Assembly (NCBI GenBank): GCA_016707585.1
Contig: JADJHL010000004.1
Location: 1 to 62,871 of the forward strand
From: Ignavibacteriales bacterium
Lineage (GTDB): Bacteria; Bacteroidota; Ignavibacteria; Ignavibacteriales; Ignavibacteriaceae
Length of the DNA stretch: 62,871 bases
Direction: 5' to 3'
The position numbers and the translations under genes were made by a program. Positions 7,623-15,654 of this stretch are shown piece by piece; the first letter of the stretch is position 1, and every line of letters starts with the position of its first letter. The notes beneath the pieces are model-generated. The model was not told the origin of the DNA. It ran no database searches and saw only the letters and a program-made list of their open reading frames with translations.

Positions 7623-8987
7623 ATGAAAATAGTTAGACTATTTTTCTATGCTACATTAGTGTTAACAGTTACTGTTTCAAATCTGCATGCACAAATTAAA
7701 GCAGGTGCAGAAGCTTTGGGAACAAGAAAATATGATGAATATAAAACACCTCAATTCTGCGGTTCATCATGCCACGTTGATTTTTTTCAACAGTGGAAAC
7801 AGGCAATGATGTCACAAGCTTATACTCATCATTGGGATGAGATTGAATATTTTGAACTGGCTATACCACATGCAGAAAAAGATCCACTTGTTGCAGAAGT
7901 TAAGGCCGGTTGCAATGGCTGCCACGCTCCAATTTCTTTTTTAGTTGGTGATGTTCCTCCGCCAAAACCGGAAATGAACTCAAGGGCAAATGAATCAGTT
8001 TCATGCGATGTTTGTCATACTGTTTCGGGATTTAAGGGAGACATACCACATAATTTTAATTTTATATCAGAACCGGGTGATGGAAAAACAAAGTATGGAC
8101 CACGCGGTACAGGAAATTCACCTGAACATAAAATTATAAAATCAGACTTTCTTAAATCTGCAGATTTTTGCGGAGCGTGTCATAATGAAATGTCACCATT
8201 TGGCGTTTGGGTAAAATCGACTCATCTGGAATGGAAAGAAGGACCTTATTCTAAAGAAGGTGTTCAGTGCCAGAATTGCCATATGACCCAGGCAGAAGGT
8301 TATACGGCGGCAATGGGAAATAAATATCCGGATGCATGGCAGCATTTATTTCATGGAGCTCACGATCCAGGAAAAGTAAAAGGAACAATTGAATTAAGAA
8401 TTCATCCGGACATTCGCGAAGCTGAACCGGGCGAGACTATTAAGTTTACAGTTGCATTATTCAATCAAAAAACCGGACACAAATTTCCTACAGGTTCTGT
8501 TGAAGATAGAATTGTTTGGATGCATGTAGAAGCCGTTGATGCAAAAGGAAATGTTTATCATTTACCTGTGAACAAAAAAGGATTTGATGGTGAAGAATAT
8601 ACAATTGGAGCCGATGTTTTAGCATATCAAGATATGGGTATCGCAAAGAATGATCCAAACTTTAAAGGTGTACAGCGTGATGGAATTCCAATCGGTGATA
8701 GAATTTTTAGAATGGCTTATTTCGATCCGCAGGGAAGAATGACAATCCAGCAATGGAATACAAAATCACTTGGTGTTGATTACAGACTTGGGCCGCGCGA
8801 AACAAAATTAGAATATTTTACTTTTAATCTTCCTAATAATGTTGCACCTGGAGAATTAAAAGTGACAGCAGTACTCAACTATCAAAAATTAGTTAAGCCT
8901 GTTGCGGATTTTCTAAATGTCCCCGATGAGGAAGTAGAAATAATTAAAGTAAATGAACACTCAACTTATGTTACAGTGTTACCATAA
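7623..8987 (+). CDS. Five-heme c-type cytochrome (cytochrome c554-like)
   Basis: The 454-residue exported protein has a signal peptide (1-24, '..LHAQ'). Four canonical heme motifs are visible, CNGCH (97-101), CDVCH (128-132), CGACH (183-187) and CQNCH (216-220), plus a first atypical CX3CH motif CGSSCH (46-51). The C-terminal half (from about 245) lacks heme motifs and contains 'KTGHKFPTGS', a segment typical of multiheme cytochromes of the cytochrome_C554-like family. It probably carries electrons in the periplasm or at the outer membrane. The next gene encodes a barrel with one heme motif, so the pair may move electrons across the outer membrane. Partner and acceptor are unknown. Confidence 0.88.
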   Translation: MKIVRLFFYATLVLTVTVSNLHAQIKAGAEALGTRKYDEYKTPQFCGSSCHVDFFQQWKQAMMSQAYTHHWDEIEYFELAIPHAEKDPLVAEVKAGCNGCHAPISFLVGDVPPPKPEMNSRANESVSCDVCHTVSGFKGDIPHNFNFISEPGDGKTKYGPRGTGNSPEHKIIKSDFLKSADFCGACHNEMSPFGVWVKSTHLEWKEGPYSKEGVQCQNCHMTQAEGYTAAMGNKYPDAWQHLFHGAHDPGKVKGTIELRIHPDIREAEPGETIKFTVALFNQKTGHKFPTGSVEDRIVWMHVEAVDAKGNVYHLPVNKKGFDGEEYTIGADVLAYQDMGIAKNDPNFKGVQRDGIPIGDRIFRMAYFDPQGRMTIQQWNTKSLGVDYRLGPRETKLEYFTFNLPNNVAPGELKVTAVLNYQKLVKPVADFLNVPDEEVEIIKVNEHSTYVTVLP

Positions 8988-8998
8988 AATATTTGTTA

Positions 8999-9056
8999 CC
9001 CCGAACTTGTTTCGGGGTCTCATTAAGTATTGAAGATGCTGAAACAAGTTCAGCAT
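8999..9056. repeat. Dispersed double-hairpin repeat
   Basis: Two hairpins lie in the 95-base gap between the two cytochrome genes: CCCCGAA/TTCGGGG (8999-9017) and ATGCTGAA/TTCAGCAT (9036-9056). On the minus strand it reads through as 'GHAELVSAS...ETPKQVRG', a shadow translation typical of this widespread intergenic repeat. Confidence 0.65.
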
Positions 9057-9082
9057 GACCTATAAAAAATAGAGGAATTAAA

Positions 9083-10282
9083 ATGAAAAACATATTTACT
9101 CTTTTAGTTTTAACATTTATCGTTGTGACATTTCTTGCAAATGATATCTTTGCTATACCAGCATTTGCCAGAAAATATAATATGACTTGCAAAACATGTC
9201 ATTCACCATTCCCAAAACTTAAACCATACGGTGATGAATTTGCTGGAAATGGATTTGTACTTAAAGATCAAGATGCACCCAGATATTTTGTAGAAACCGG
9301 TGATCCAGAACTATCATTAATTCGTGATCTTCCCTTAGCAATGAGATTGGAAGGATACGTAACATACAATCAAGGCAATACACAGCAATCTGACTTTACA
9401 ACTCCGGTTTTCTTTAAACTCCTATCTGGTGGAGCAATTTCAAATAGTTTATCATACTATGTTTATTACATTTTAGAGAATGGTGAACGTGGCAAAATTG
9501 AAGATGCTTGGCTAATGTTTAACAATGTTGCAGGAAGCGAGCTTGATTTGAGTCTTGGACAATTTCAAGTGTGTGATCCATTATTCAAAAGAGAACTTCG
9601 TTTAACTAAAGATGATTATTATATCTACAAAGTAAGACCCGGAGCATCTAATGTTGATCTTACGTATGATAGAGGAATTATGCTTACTTACGGTTTTGAA
9701 TCTGGAACCGATCTTGCTTTACAAGTTGTAAATGGCAGTGGAATTGGTGAGAGTTTTATGGGAGGAAATTTTGATGATGATAAATACAAAAATTTTATGG
9801 GAAGAATTTCACAGGATGTTGGTGAGCACGTTAGAATTGGTGCGATGGGTTATTATGGAAAAGAAGCTCGAGAATTTGATGATGTAACTACAGGAATTAA
9901 TTCACTCGAGAATGAACTTTATATGTTCGGTGGAGATGCAACAATCTCAATTGAACCAATTGAATTAAATGTACAGTATGTCGAACGAAATGATAATGAT
10001 CCATTCTTCCATAACTCTCAAGAAATTGGTTATCCTGTTGATTTAAAAACAAGAGGTGCTTTTGCAGAATTAATTTATCTGCCAAAAGGAGATGATAGTA
10101 AATGGTATGCAGTTGGTTTGTTTAACTGGATTGAGTCAGATTTTTCAGAGTTAAATTACAAAACACTTTCCGGTCATCTTGGATATGTGTTTAGAAGAAA
10201 TATTAGAATGGTAGTTGAAGCTAATTACGATTTTAAACAGGAATACACAAAATTTGGTGTTGGTATTATTACTGCATTTTAA
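9083..10282 (+). CDS. Outer-membrane beta-barrel with one N-terminal heme c motif
   Basis: The 399-residue protein has a signal peptide (1-24). Just after it lies a single heme c motif CKTCH (36-40) in 'MTCKTCHSPFPKLKPYGDEF'. The rest (about 75-399) is strand/turn-rich with alternating aromatic residues and ends in 'GVGIITAF', the terminal Phe of outer-membrane barrels. The design suggests a porin-like barrel carrying a heme at its periplasmic mouth, which could pass electrons to or from an outside partner. It sits in the same operon order as the five-heme cytochrome and the second DUF2202 protein. I recognise the 'CKTCH..FPKLKPYGDEF' family only as a cytochrome/porin-like hypothetical. The electron-conduit role is inference. 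Confidence 0.78.
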   Translation: MKNIFTLLVLTFIVVTFLANDIFAIPAFARKYNMTCKTCHSPFPKLKPYGDEFAGNGFVLKDQDAPRYFVETGDPELSLIRDLPLAMRLEGYVTYNQGNTQQSDFTTPVFFKLLSGGAISNSLSYYVYYILENGERGKIEDAWLMFNNVAGSELDLSLGQFQVCDPLFKRELRLTKDDYYIYKVRPGASNVDLTYDRGIMLTYGFESGTDLALQVVNGSGIGESFMGGNFDDDKYKNFMGRISQDVGEHVRIGAMGYYGKEAREFDDVTTGINSLENELYMFGGDATISIEPIELNVQYVERNDNDPFFHNSQEIGYPVDLKTRGAFAELIYLPKGDDSKWYAVGLFNWIESDFSELNYKTLSGHLGYVFRRNIRMVVEANYDFKQEYTKFGVGIITAF

Positions 10283-10289
10283 AAAAACT

Positions 10290-10317
10290 TGTAACACAGA
10301 TATTATTCTGTGTTACA
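10290..10317 (+). other. Intercistronic perfect hairpin
   Basis: TGTAACACAGA/TCTGTGTTACA is an 11-bp perfect stem with a 6-base loop between the barrel gene and the DUF2202 gene. There is no T-run after it, so it is more likely an RNA-processing or stability element than a terminator. Confidence 0.6.
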
Positions 10318-10338
10318 GAATTATAAAGGGAACTTTTA

Positions 10339-10920
10339 ATGAAAATATATTTCATACTCGGTTTAGTAGTTTTTGTTTCAATAACATTATCGGCACAACA
10401 TCATGGAAATAAAAACAAATTAAATAAAAACGGAAAAGGCAATTGCATGCAAGCAATAGATTCAATCAAGTATGATCTTTCATCACAAGAAAAAGATGGA
10501 CTTATTTATATGAGGTTGGAAGAAAAACTTGCTCGTGATGTTTATTTAACTCTTGGGAAAACATACAAACAAAAAATGTTTGTAAACATACCTGAGAGTG
10601 AACAAAGACATATGGATGCGGTAAAAACTTTGCTGGATAAATATCAAATTGCTGATCCAATGTTCGATAATGAAATTGGCGCATTCACAAATGATTTATT
10701 TAAGAAGCTTTATGATGAACTAGTAGCAAAAGGACAAACATCATTTAAAGATGCAATGCTGGTTGGTAAAGCAATTGAAGAACTTGATATAAAAGATTTA
10801 AATGAGAGATTAGAACAAACTGATAACCTGGATATAATATCTGTTTATGCAAATCTTAAACAAGGGTCAGAAAATCATTTAAAGCTTTTACGAATCATCT
10901 TTAACCTATTAAACATTTGA
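10339..10920 (+). CDS. DUF2202 family secreted protein (second copy)
   Basis: The 193-residue protein has a plain signal peptide (1-19, '..TLSAQ') instead of the lipobox of its paralogue at 6722. The DUF2202 domain (about 42-190) shows the same landmarks: 'MRLEEKLARDVY', 'SEQRHMDAV', 'GAFTNDLF' and 'VGKAIEELDI'. A ferritin-like helical bundle with a possible metal site is expected. It probably belongs to the cytochrome operon, 57 bases after the barrel gene and behind an intercistronic hairpin. The two copies differ in location (lipid-anchored versus soluble), so they may work on either side of the same periplasmic process. Confidence 0.85.
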   Translation: MKIYFILGLVVFVSITLSAQHHGNKNKLNKNGKGNCMQAIDSIKYDLSSQEKDGLIYMRLEEKLARDVYLTLGKTYKQKMFVNIPESEQRHMDAVKTLLDKYQIADPMFDNEIGAFTNDLFKKLYDELVAKGQTSFKDAMLVGKAIEELDIKDLNERLEQTDNLDIISVYANLKQGSENHLKLLRIIFNLLNI

Positions 10921-10952
10921 ATATTAAATAGTATTTTTAGGCATCATAGAAT

Positions 10953-10989
10953 AATTGGTTCTCAATAATTTTTGAAAACCAATTTCTTT
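10953..10989 (+). terminator. Probable terminator after the cytochrome/DUF2202 cluster
   Basis: A stem AATTGGTT/AACCAATT, extended inwards past one mismatch, encloses an AT-rich loop and is followed by 'TCTTTAT'. The tail is weak, so the call is moderate. Confidence 0.45.
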
Positions 10990-11035
10990 ATACATCAATC
11001 TTGATAAAAATAATTTGTCTATTTGTGGAGGAACA

Positions 11036-11548
11036 ATGCCTGAAAAACTATTTTGTGATTTTTGCGGAACAGAAATATCAGATGATGCTGAATTCTGTAC
11101 AAAATGTGGAACGATTTTTATAGATGATATAACTTGTTTTAATCATTCTGATGATGATGCTAAAGGCGTATGTGCTATTTGCCATCAAGCTTACTGCAAA
11201 AGATGCGGATTGCGTGTTAACAGTATATTTTTATGTAACGAACATTCCAATTATGAAATTTACGAGGGAATGGCTCGTGTGTTTGGCACATCTGATGAAC
11301 AAAAAATTAATTATTTGAAATCAGTACTTGAAGAAAATAGCCTCCATCCATTTTTATATTCTCGAAAATCCACCCCTTTAAATTTAGGTGGCCCTGATTA
11401 TTTAGCTGCGGCGCATCTGACAGGAGATAGAGATGGTAATTTAGTTTATGAAATTAAATTATTAGTTCCTTGTTCAGAAGTTCTTTTAGCTGAAAAAATT
11501 ATAGATGAAATAGATCAATCAACTGAGGATAATCAACCTAAAATATGA
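11036..11548 (+). CDS. Zinc-ribbon protein with a DUF2007-like C-terminus
   Basis: Starting at ATG 11036, after GGAGGA (11027-11032), the product is 170 residues. Two CXXC knuckles open it (CDFCG and CTKCG, a zinc ribbon). A second Cys/His cluster follows ('CFNH', 'CAICH', 'YCKRCG', 'LCNEH', B-box-like). The last about 80 residues look like a DUF2007-type domain ('YLKSVLEENSLHPFLYSRKS', 'LVPCSEVLLAEKII'). It probably binds two or three zinc ions and may be an adaptor or regulator. The exact role is unknown. Its stop overlaps the start of the aldo/keto reductase gene, so the two are coupled in translation. Confidence 0.75.
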   Translation: MPEKLFCDFCGTEISDDAEFCTKCGTIFIDDITCFNHSDDDAKGVCAICHQAYCKRCGLRVNSIFLCNEHSNYEIYEGMARVFGTSDEQKINYLKSVLEENSLHPFLYSRKSTPLNLGGPDYLAAAHLTGDRDGNLVYEIKLLVPCSEVLLAEKIIDEIDQSTEDNQPKI

Positions 11549-12423
11549 TATATAGAAATTTTGGAAATACAGATATTAAAATTTCGGCACTTGGGTTTGG
11601 TGCAGGAGAAATTGGCGATTATGCAGTTTCAGAAAATGATTCTGAAAAAATTCTTAATGCTGTTTTGGATCTGGGAATTAATCTTATAGACACAGCTCGA
11701 GGATATTACGCAAGTGAAGAACGAATTGGTAAATATATTTCTTACAGAAGAAAAGAATTTATTCTTTCCACAAAAGTTGGATATTCCATTGAAGGTTATG
11801 CTGATTGGAGTTATGATATTATTCTTGCCGGAGTTGATAATGCTTTAAGATTAATGAAAACAGATTACATAGATATTGTTCATCTACATTCCTGCGATTT
11901 AAATTCTTTACAGCGCGGAGAAGTAATTGAAGCACTTAATAAAACTATTGAGCAGGGGAAAGTGAGAGTTGCCGCTTACTCAGGTGAAAATGAAGAATTA
12001 AAATTTGCTGTTGATTCAAATAAATTCGGCAGTGTTCAAACTTCAATAAACATTTGTGATCAAATTGATCTTGATGCTTCTATCAAACAAGCAAAAGAAA
12101 AGGGGATGGGTGTAATTGCAAAACGCCCGATTGCAAATGCACCATGGAGATTTTCTGAAAGACCTGTTGGACATTACTGTGAAGAATACTGGCATCGATG
12201 GAAAACAATGAACTTGCCTGGGCAGAAAAACTGGCTGGATACATTTTTACGTTTTACAGTTTTTGCAAATGGAGTTGATACAGCAATTGTTGGAACAACA
12301 AATCTTGAACACTTAAAATCTAACATAAAAATTATTGAACAAGGTCCACTTGATTCTGAATTAAATAACCTGATCTTCGAACGTTTTAAAACTCATAATC
12401 AAAACTGGCGTGGCGAAGTTTGA
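11545..12423 (+). CDS. Aldo/keto reductase
   Basis: This 292-residue cytosolic NAD(P)H-dependent oxidoreductase has the AKR barrel. The catalytic tetrad can be placed as Asp in 'NLIDTARGYY', Tyr in 'GYYASEE', Lys in 'LSTKVGY' and His in 'IVHLHS'. A late 'VDTAIVGTTNLEHL' matches the cofactor-binding end of the fold. Length is slightly short of the usual 310-330 but complete. The ATG overlaps the stop of the zinc-ribbon gene (ATGA). The substrate cannot be inferred. The 223 bases after it contain no gene I can support, only short ORFs. Confidence 0.9.
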   Translation: MIYRNFGNTDIKISALGFGAGEIGDYAVSENDSEKILNAVLDLGINLIDTARGYYASEERIGKYISYRRKEFILSTKVGYSIEGYADWSYDIILAGVDNALRLMKTDYIDIVHLHSCDLNSLQRGEVIEALNKTIEQGKVRVAAYSGENEELKFAVDSNKFGSVQTSINICDQIDLDASIKQAKEKGMGVIAKRPIANAPWRFSERPVGHYCEEYWHRWKTMNLPGQKNWLDTFLRFTVFANGVDTAIVGTTNLEHLKSNIKIIEQGPLDSELNNLIFERFKTHNQNWRGEV

Positions 12424-12646
12424 CACAATCAAAAATCTCGATATTAAATTCATTGTCATTTACCTAACATTTGCTAACTATCAAAACCTTCTCACAAATA
12501 GGAATAGCCATTCTTTAAGCCTTCCTAAATCTGATAATACATCAATAAAAAGTGCTTTTAAGTGGTTTAACTTAGTTAATCCAATGGCACTAAGATTGAG
12601 ATTTTGAGGGTAATTACACATTTAATCCAACAAGAAGAGTTTTAAT

Positions 12647-12883
12647 ATGGCTAAAGGAACAATAAAAGTTGATGGCAAAATTTGCAAAGGATGTGAGCTT
12701 TGCATTGTTGCCTGCCCCCAAGATGCCCTTGCACTCTCAATGAATTTTAATGATAAAGGTTACCGCTTTGCAGAATTGATTAATGATGCCTGCACAGGTT
12801 GTACAAATTGTGCATTAGTTTGTCCCGAAGCAGCAATCAAAGTTTATCGCGAACCAAAGCCTGCTAAAAAAGTACAGGCTTAA
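12647..12883 (+). CDS. 2-oxoacid:ferredoxin oxidoreductase, 4Fe-4S ferredoxin (delta) subunit
   Basis: This 78-residue bacterial ferredoxin has two [4Fe-4S] motifs, 'CKGCELCIVACP' (about 14-25) and 'CTGCTNCALVCP' (about 47-58). As the first gene of a four-gene set with alpha, beta and gamma subunits, it is the delta subunit that takes electrons from the thiamine-diphosphate centre and passes them to soluble ferredoxin. The next gene starts 26 bases downstream. Confidence 0.92.
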   Translation: MAKGTIKVDGKICKGCELCIVACPQDALALSMNFNDKGYRFAELINDACTGCTNCALVCPEAAIKVYREPKPAKKVQA

Positions 12884-12909
12884 GTTTAATTAATTACAAA
12901 AAGGTTTTT

Positions 12910-13813
12910 ATGGAAAAGAAAGAAAAACGAACTGGTGAAGCAAAGTTAATGAAAGGTAATGAAGCATTTGCAGAAGCTGCTATTCGCGCTGATATAGATG
13001 CTTATTTTGGTTACCCTATTAGCAGCACAGCTTCCTTGCTTAATTGCAAACGTTGTTCGTGGTGGTCCGGGATTAGGAACCATCCAACCTTCTCAAGGTG
13101 ATTATTTTCAGGCCACAAAGGGAGGTGGTCATGGTGATTATCACCTTATTGTTTTAGCTCCATCTTCTGTACAGGAAATGGCGGATTTTGTATTTGATGG
13201 ATTTAGATTAGCAGAAAAATATCGTAACCCTGTTATGATTCTTTCAGATGGAGCGCTTGGCCAGATGATGGAAAAAGTTATTCTACCTGAGGAAGGATCA
13301 TTACCAAAAACTACTCCTGCCTGGGCAACAACAGGAAAGAAAAAAGAAAGAGAACACAATGTTATCACTTCTCTTTTTATTCAGCCTGAAGAAATGGAAC
13401 AGGTAAACCTTCGCTTGCAGGAAAAATATAAAGCAATACAAAGCGAAGTTAGATATGAAGAAATCCAGACAGAAGATGCAGAAATACTTTTAGTAGCATT
13501 TGGATTGTCATCACGTATTTGCCAGAAGACAGTTGATCTTGCACGTGAAAAAGGAATTAAAGTTGGATTACTTAGACCGATTACTGTTTATCCATATCCT
13601 TATGCAAGATTAAATGAATTAGCAAGCCAGGTTGAGTTTATGTTAACTGTTGAAATGAATGCAGGGCAAATGGTTGAAGATGTTCGTCTTGCTGTTGAAG
13701 GAAAAGTTCCTGTTCATTTTATCGGTAGAATGGGCGGAATGATTTTATCTCCTGAAGATATTCTTCATAAGCTGGAATCAGTCCACGAATCACATAACGC
13801 AGTTAATGTTTAG
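12910..13813 (+). pseudogene. vorB: VorB-type 2-oxoacid:ferredoxin oxidoreductase alpha subunit with internal deletion
   Basis: The N-terminus (12910 to about 13020, 'MKGNEAFAEAAIRADIDAYFGYPI') is typical of VorB. The C-terminal part continues in another frame from about 13027 ('AQLPCLIANVVRGGPGLGT', then 'QATKGGGHGDY' and 'GRMGGMILSPEDIL'). The usual stretch between 'GYPITPQ' and 'AGAQLPC' is missing, about 55 residues, and the join is out of frame. VorB is normally about 350-360 residues; about 300 are present. The lost part belongs to the pyrimidine-binding domain I that builds the thiamine-diphosphate site, so this allele should not work. The other three subunits look intact, which makes an assembly or strain-mixture artefact quite possible. 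Confidence 0.8.
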
Positions 13814-13824
13814 AAATTACAAGG

Positions 13825-13848
13825 CTGTCACGAACCACTTCGTGACAG
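13825..13848 (+). other. Intercistronic hairpin between alpha and beta subunits
   Basis: CTGTCACGAA/TTCGTGACAG is a perfect 10-bp stem with a 4-base loop and no T-run, located between vorB and the beta subunit gene. It may adjust mRNA processing or expression ratio. Confidence 0.6.
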
Positions 13849-13866
13849 ATAAAAGGAGTTAATTAA

Positions 13867-14667
13867 ATGAACGAAAAATTATATTTAGAAGATGAAGAAA
13901 ATTTAGGAACCCAGGTTGATGAAAGCTACGATCAGGTTTATTGTAGACCAAGTACTTTAACTGATGTTCCGTTTCATTACTGCCCGGGTTGCGGACACAG
14001 TGTTGTTCACAAAGTTTTGATGGAAGTTATTGATGAACTGGGAATACAGGAAGAAACAATTGGTGTTGCTCCTGTTGGTTGTTCTGTTTTTGCATATCAA
14101 TATATGAATATTGATATGCAGGAAGCTGCACACGGTAGAGCAAGTGCAGTTGCAACGGGAGTTAAAAGAGTTTTACCTGATAAATATGTTTTCTCATATC
14201 AGGGTGATGGTGATCTTGCTGCAATTGGAACAGCAGAAACAATCCATACAGTAAACCGTGGTGAAAATATTTTAATGCTTTTTATCAATAACGGTATTTA
14301 CGGAATGACCGGCGGGCAAATGGCTCCGACAAGTTTAATTGGACAGGTTACATCAACATCTCCATACGGAAGAGAAGCTGCGCAGGTTGGTAATCCAATA
14401 AAGATAGCAGATATGCTTTGCTTGCTGCCAGGTGCGTATTATGTAACAAGGCAGATTGTTCATAATCCAAATGGAGTTAGAAAACTTAAGAAAGCTTTGA
14501 TTAAATCATTTGAATATCAGAAACAGAAAAAGGGAACTTGTTTTATTGAAGTTGTTTCAAATTGTCCTTCCGGCTGGAAAATGACACCGGTAGAAACAAT
14601 AAAATATATTGAAGAGCAAATGCTTCCAATGTATCCTGTTGGAGATTTGAAAGTTCCACAAAATTAA
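13867..14667 (+). CDS. 2-oxoacid:ferredoxin oxidoreductase beta subunit (thiamine-diphosphate binding)
   Basis: The 266-residue protein has the beta-subunit landmarks: 'HYCPGCGHS' (C39, C42), the thiamine-diphosphate motif starting 'GDGDLAAIG' and ending 'NNGIYGMTGGQ', and 'VSNCPSGWKM' near the end. It binds the diphosphate of the cofactor and, with the alpha subunit, decarboxylates 2-oxoacids such as 3-methyl-2-oxobutanoate or 2-oxoglutarate to acyl-CoA. The ribosome site AAAGGAG precedes the ATG. Gene order delta-alpha-beta-gamma is that of VOR/KOR operons. Confidence 0.93.
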   Translation: MNEKLYLEDEENLGTQVDESYDQVYCRPSTLTDVPFHYCPGCGHSVVHKVLMEVIDELGIQEETIGVAPVGCSVFAYQYMNIDMQEAAHGRASAVATGVKRVLPDKYVFSYQGDGDLAAIGTAETIHTVNRGENILMLFINNGIYGMTGGQMAPTSLIGQVTSTSPYGREAAQVGNPIKIADMLCLLPGAYYVTRQIVHNPNGVRKLKKALIKSFEYQKQKKGTCFIEVVSNCPSGWKMTPVETIKYIEEQMLPMYPVGDLKVPQN

Positions 14668-14696
14668 TTCTGAATTTTTATTATAAGGATTTTAAA

Positions 14697-15260
14697 ATGA
14701 CAAAAGAACACGAAATAATTTTTGCAGGATTCGGTGGGCAGGGCGTACTTTCCATGGGTAAATTGATTGCCTATGCTGGTATGATAGAAGACAAAGAAGT
14801 TAGCTGGATGCCATCATACGGACCTGAGATGAGAGGCGGCACAGCAAACTGTACAGTTATTGTTTCTGATTCAAGAATCAGTTCCCCAATGATTTCAGTT
14901 TTTGATACAGCGATACTACTAAATCAGCCATCAATAGATAAGTTTGAAAAAACAGTTAAGCCGGGCGGATTATTAATTTATGAACAATCAACTGCTGTAC
15001 ATCCGCCAACAAGAACTGATATTGATATTGTTTGCATTGCTGGTAACGAAGAAGCAACAAAGTTAAATGCAAAACAAGTTGCAAATATGTTTATGGTTGG
15101 TGCGTTTTTAGAAAAACGTCCGATAATAAAAGTTGAAACTTTAATTGAAGCACTTAAAAAAGCATTACCGCCGCGCAGACACAATTTAATTCCTATGAAT
15201 GAACTGGCTCTTGCACGCGGTAAAGAATTAGCTAAACTTGCTGATAGTGTATCAGCATAA
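14697..15260 (+). CDS. 2-oxoacid:ferredoxin oxidoreductase gamma subunit
   Basis: The 187-residue protein has 'GFGGQGVLSMGKLIA' near the start and 'SYGPEMRGGTANC', the classic gamma-subunit (POR/KOR gamma domain) motifs. 'PPRRHNLIPMNELAL' near the end fits the same family. It supports CoA binding and subunit contact in the complex. It lies 29 bases after the beta subunit and 25 bases before the small protein gene at 15286. Confidence 0.93.
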   Translation: MTKEHEIIFAGFGGQGVLSMGKLIAYAGMIEDKEVSWMPSYGPEMRGGTANCTVIVSDSRISSPMISVFDTAILLNQPSIDKFEKTVKPGGLLIYEQSTAVHPPTRTDIDIVCIAGNEEATKLNAKQVANMFMVGAFLEKRPIIKVETLIEALKKALPPRRHNLIPMNELALARGKELAKLADSVSA

Positions 15261-15285
15261 TAAATCATTTTAACCTGAGGAAACC

Positions 15286-15555
15286 ATGGCTGAGTTAGAA
15301 ATAAAATGTCAGCACGCCTGCAAAAATACCTGTGCAACTTTAAACGAAGCTTTGCGCAGAGAAACAGCAATGGTAAGATTTTACGAAAGCGTTCTTGACG
15401 AATGCAACATGCCCGATGTTAGCACATATATGACAAATCTGGTTGAAGACAAAAGAAAAGTTATTCTTAGTCTTATCCAGAAATTAAATGAAATTCATGT
15501 TCGTTCGCAGGCATTAGATGGAATAGCATCAAGTTTTAACGATACTAACAGTTAG
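15286..15555 (+). CDS. Small Cys-rich helical protein, last gene of the VOR operon
   Basis: I do not recognise this 89-residue protein. It has an unusual CX3CX3C set near the N-terminus (C8, C12, C16, with H10), a further Cys about position 40, and otherwise two long amphipathic helices with Glu/Arg-rich faces ('NEALRRETAMVRFYESVL', 'VEDKRKVILSLIQKL'). The pattern hints at a helical hairpin that could bind a metal or Fe-S cluster. It begins 25 bases after the gamma subunit with a 'CCTGAGGAAACC' leader, so it probably belongs to the oxidoreductase operon and may assist that complex. Function unknown. Confidence 0.7.
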   Translation: MAELEIKCQHACKNTCATLNEALRRETAMVRFYESVLDECNMPDVSTYMTNLVEDKRKVILSLIQKLNEIHVRSQALDGIASSFNDTNS

Positions 15556-15566
15556 TTTATACTTTA

Positions 15567-15598
15567 TTTGCAATCGCAAACCTGATTGACTATATTTG
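15567..15598 (+). promoter_or_regulatory. Bacteroidetes-type promoter for the tRNA
   Basis: TTTG (15567-15570), 20 bases, then TATATTTG (15591-15598) matches the Bacteroides consensus TTTG-N19-21-TANNTTTG exactly. The predicted start is near 15605, upstream of the tRNA-like fragment and the real tRNA. Confidence 0.7.
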
Positions 15599-15654
15599 CG
15601 AGCGAAATTTTGAAAAGAAAACAGCGTTTATCGCTTAAAAAATAAAAATTACAC

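Noticed and set aside
8971..9192. Minus-strand frame reading 'GHAELVSASS..ETPKQVRG'
   Set aside because: This is the usual false translation of the dispersed palindromic repeat at 8999-9056 and overlaps the start of the barrel gene.
12410..12607. 65-codon frame after the aldo/keto reductase, considered as a transposase remnant
   Set aside because: No transposase motif, inverted-repeat pair or target duplication could be supported.
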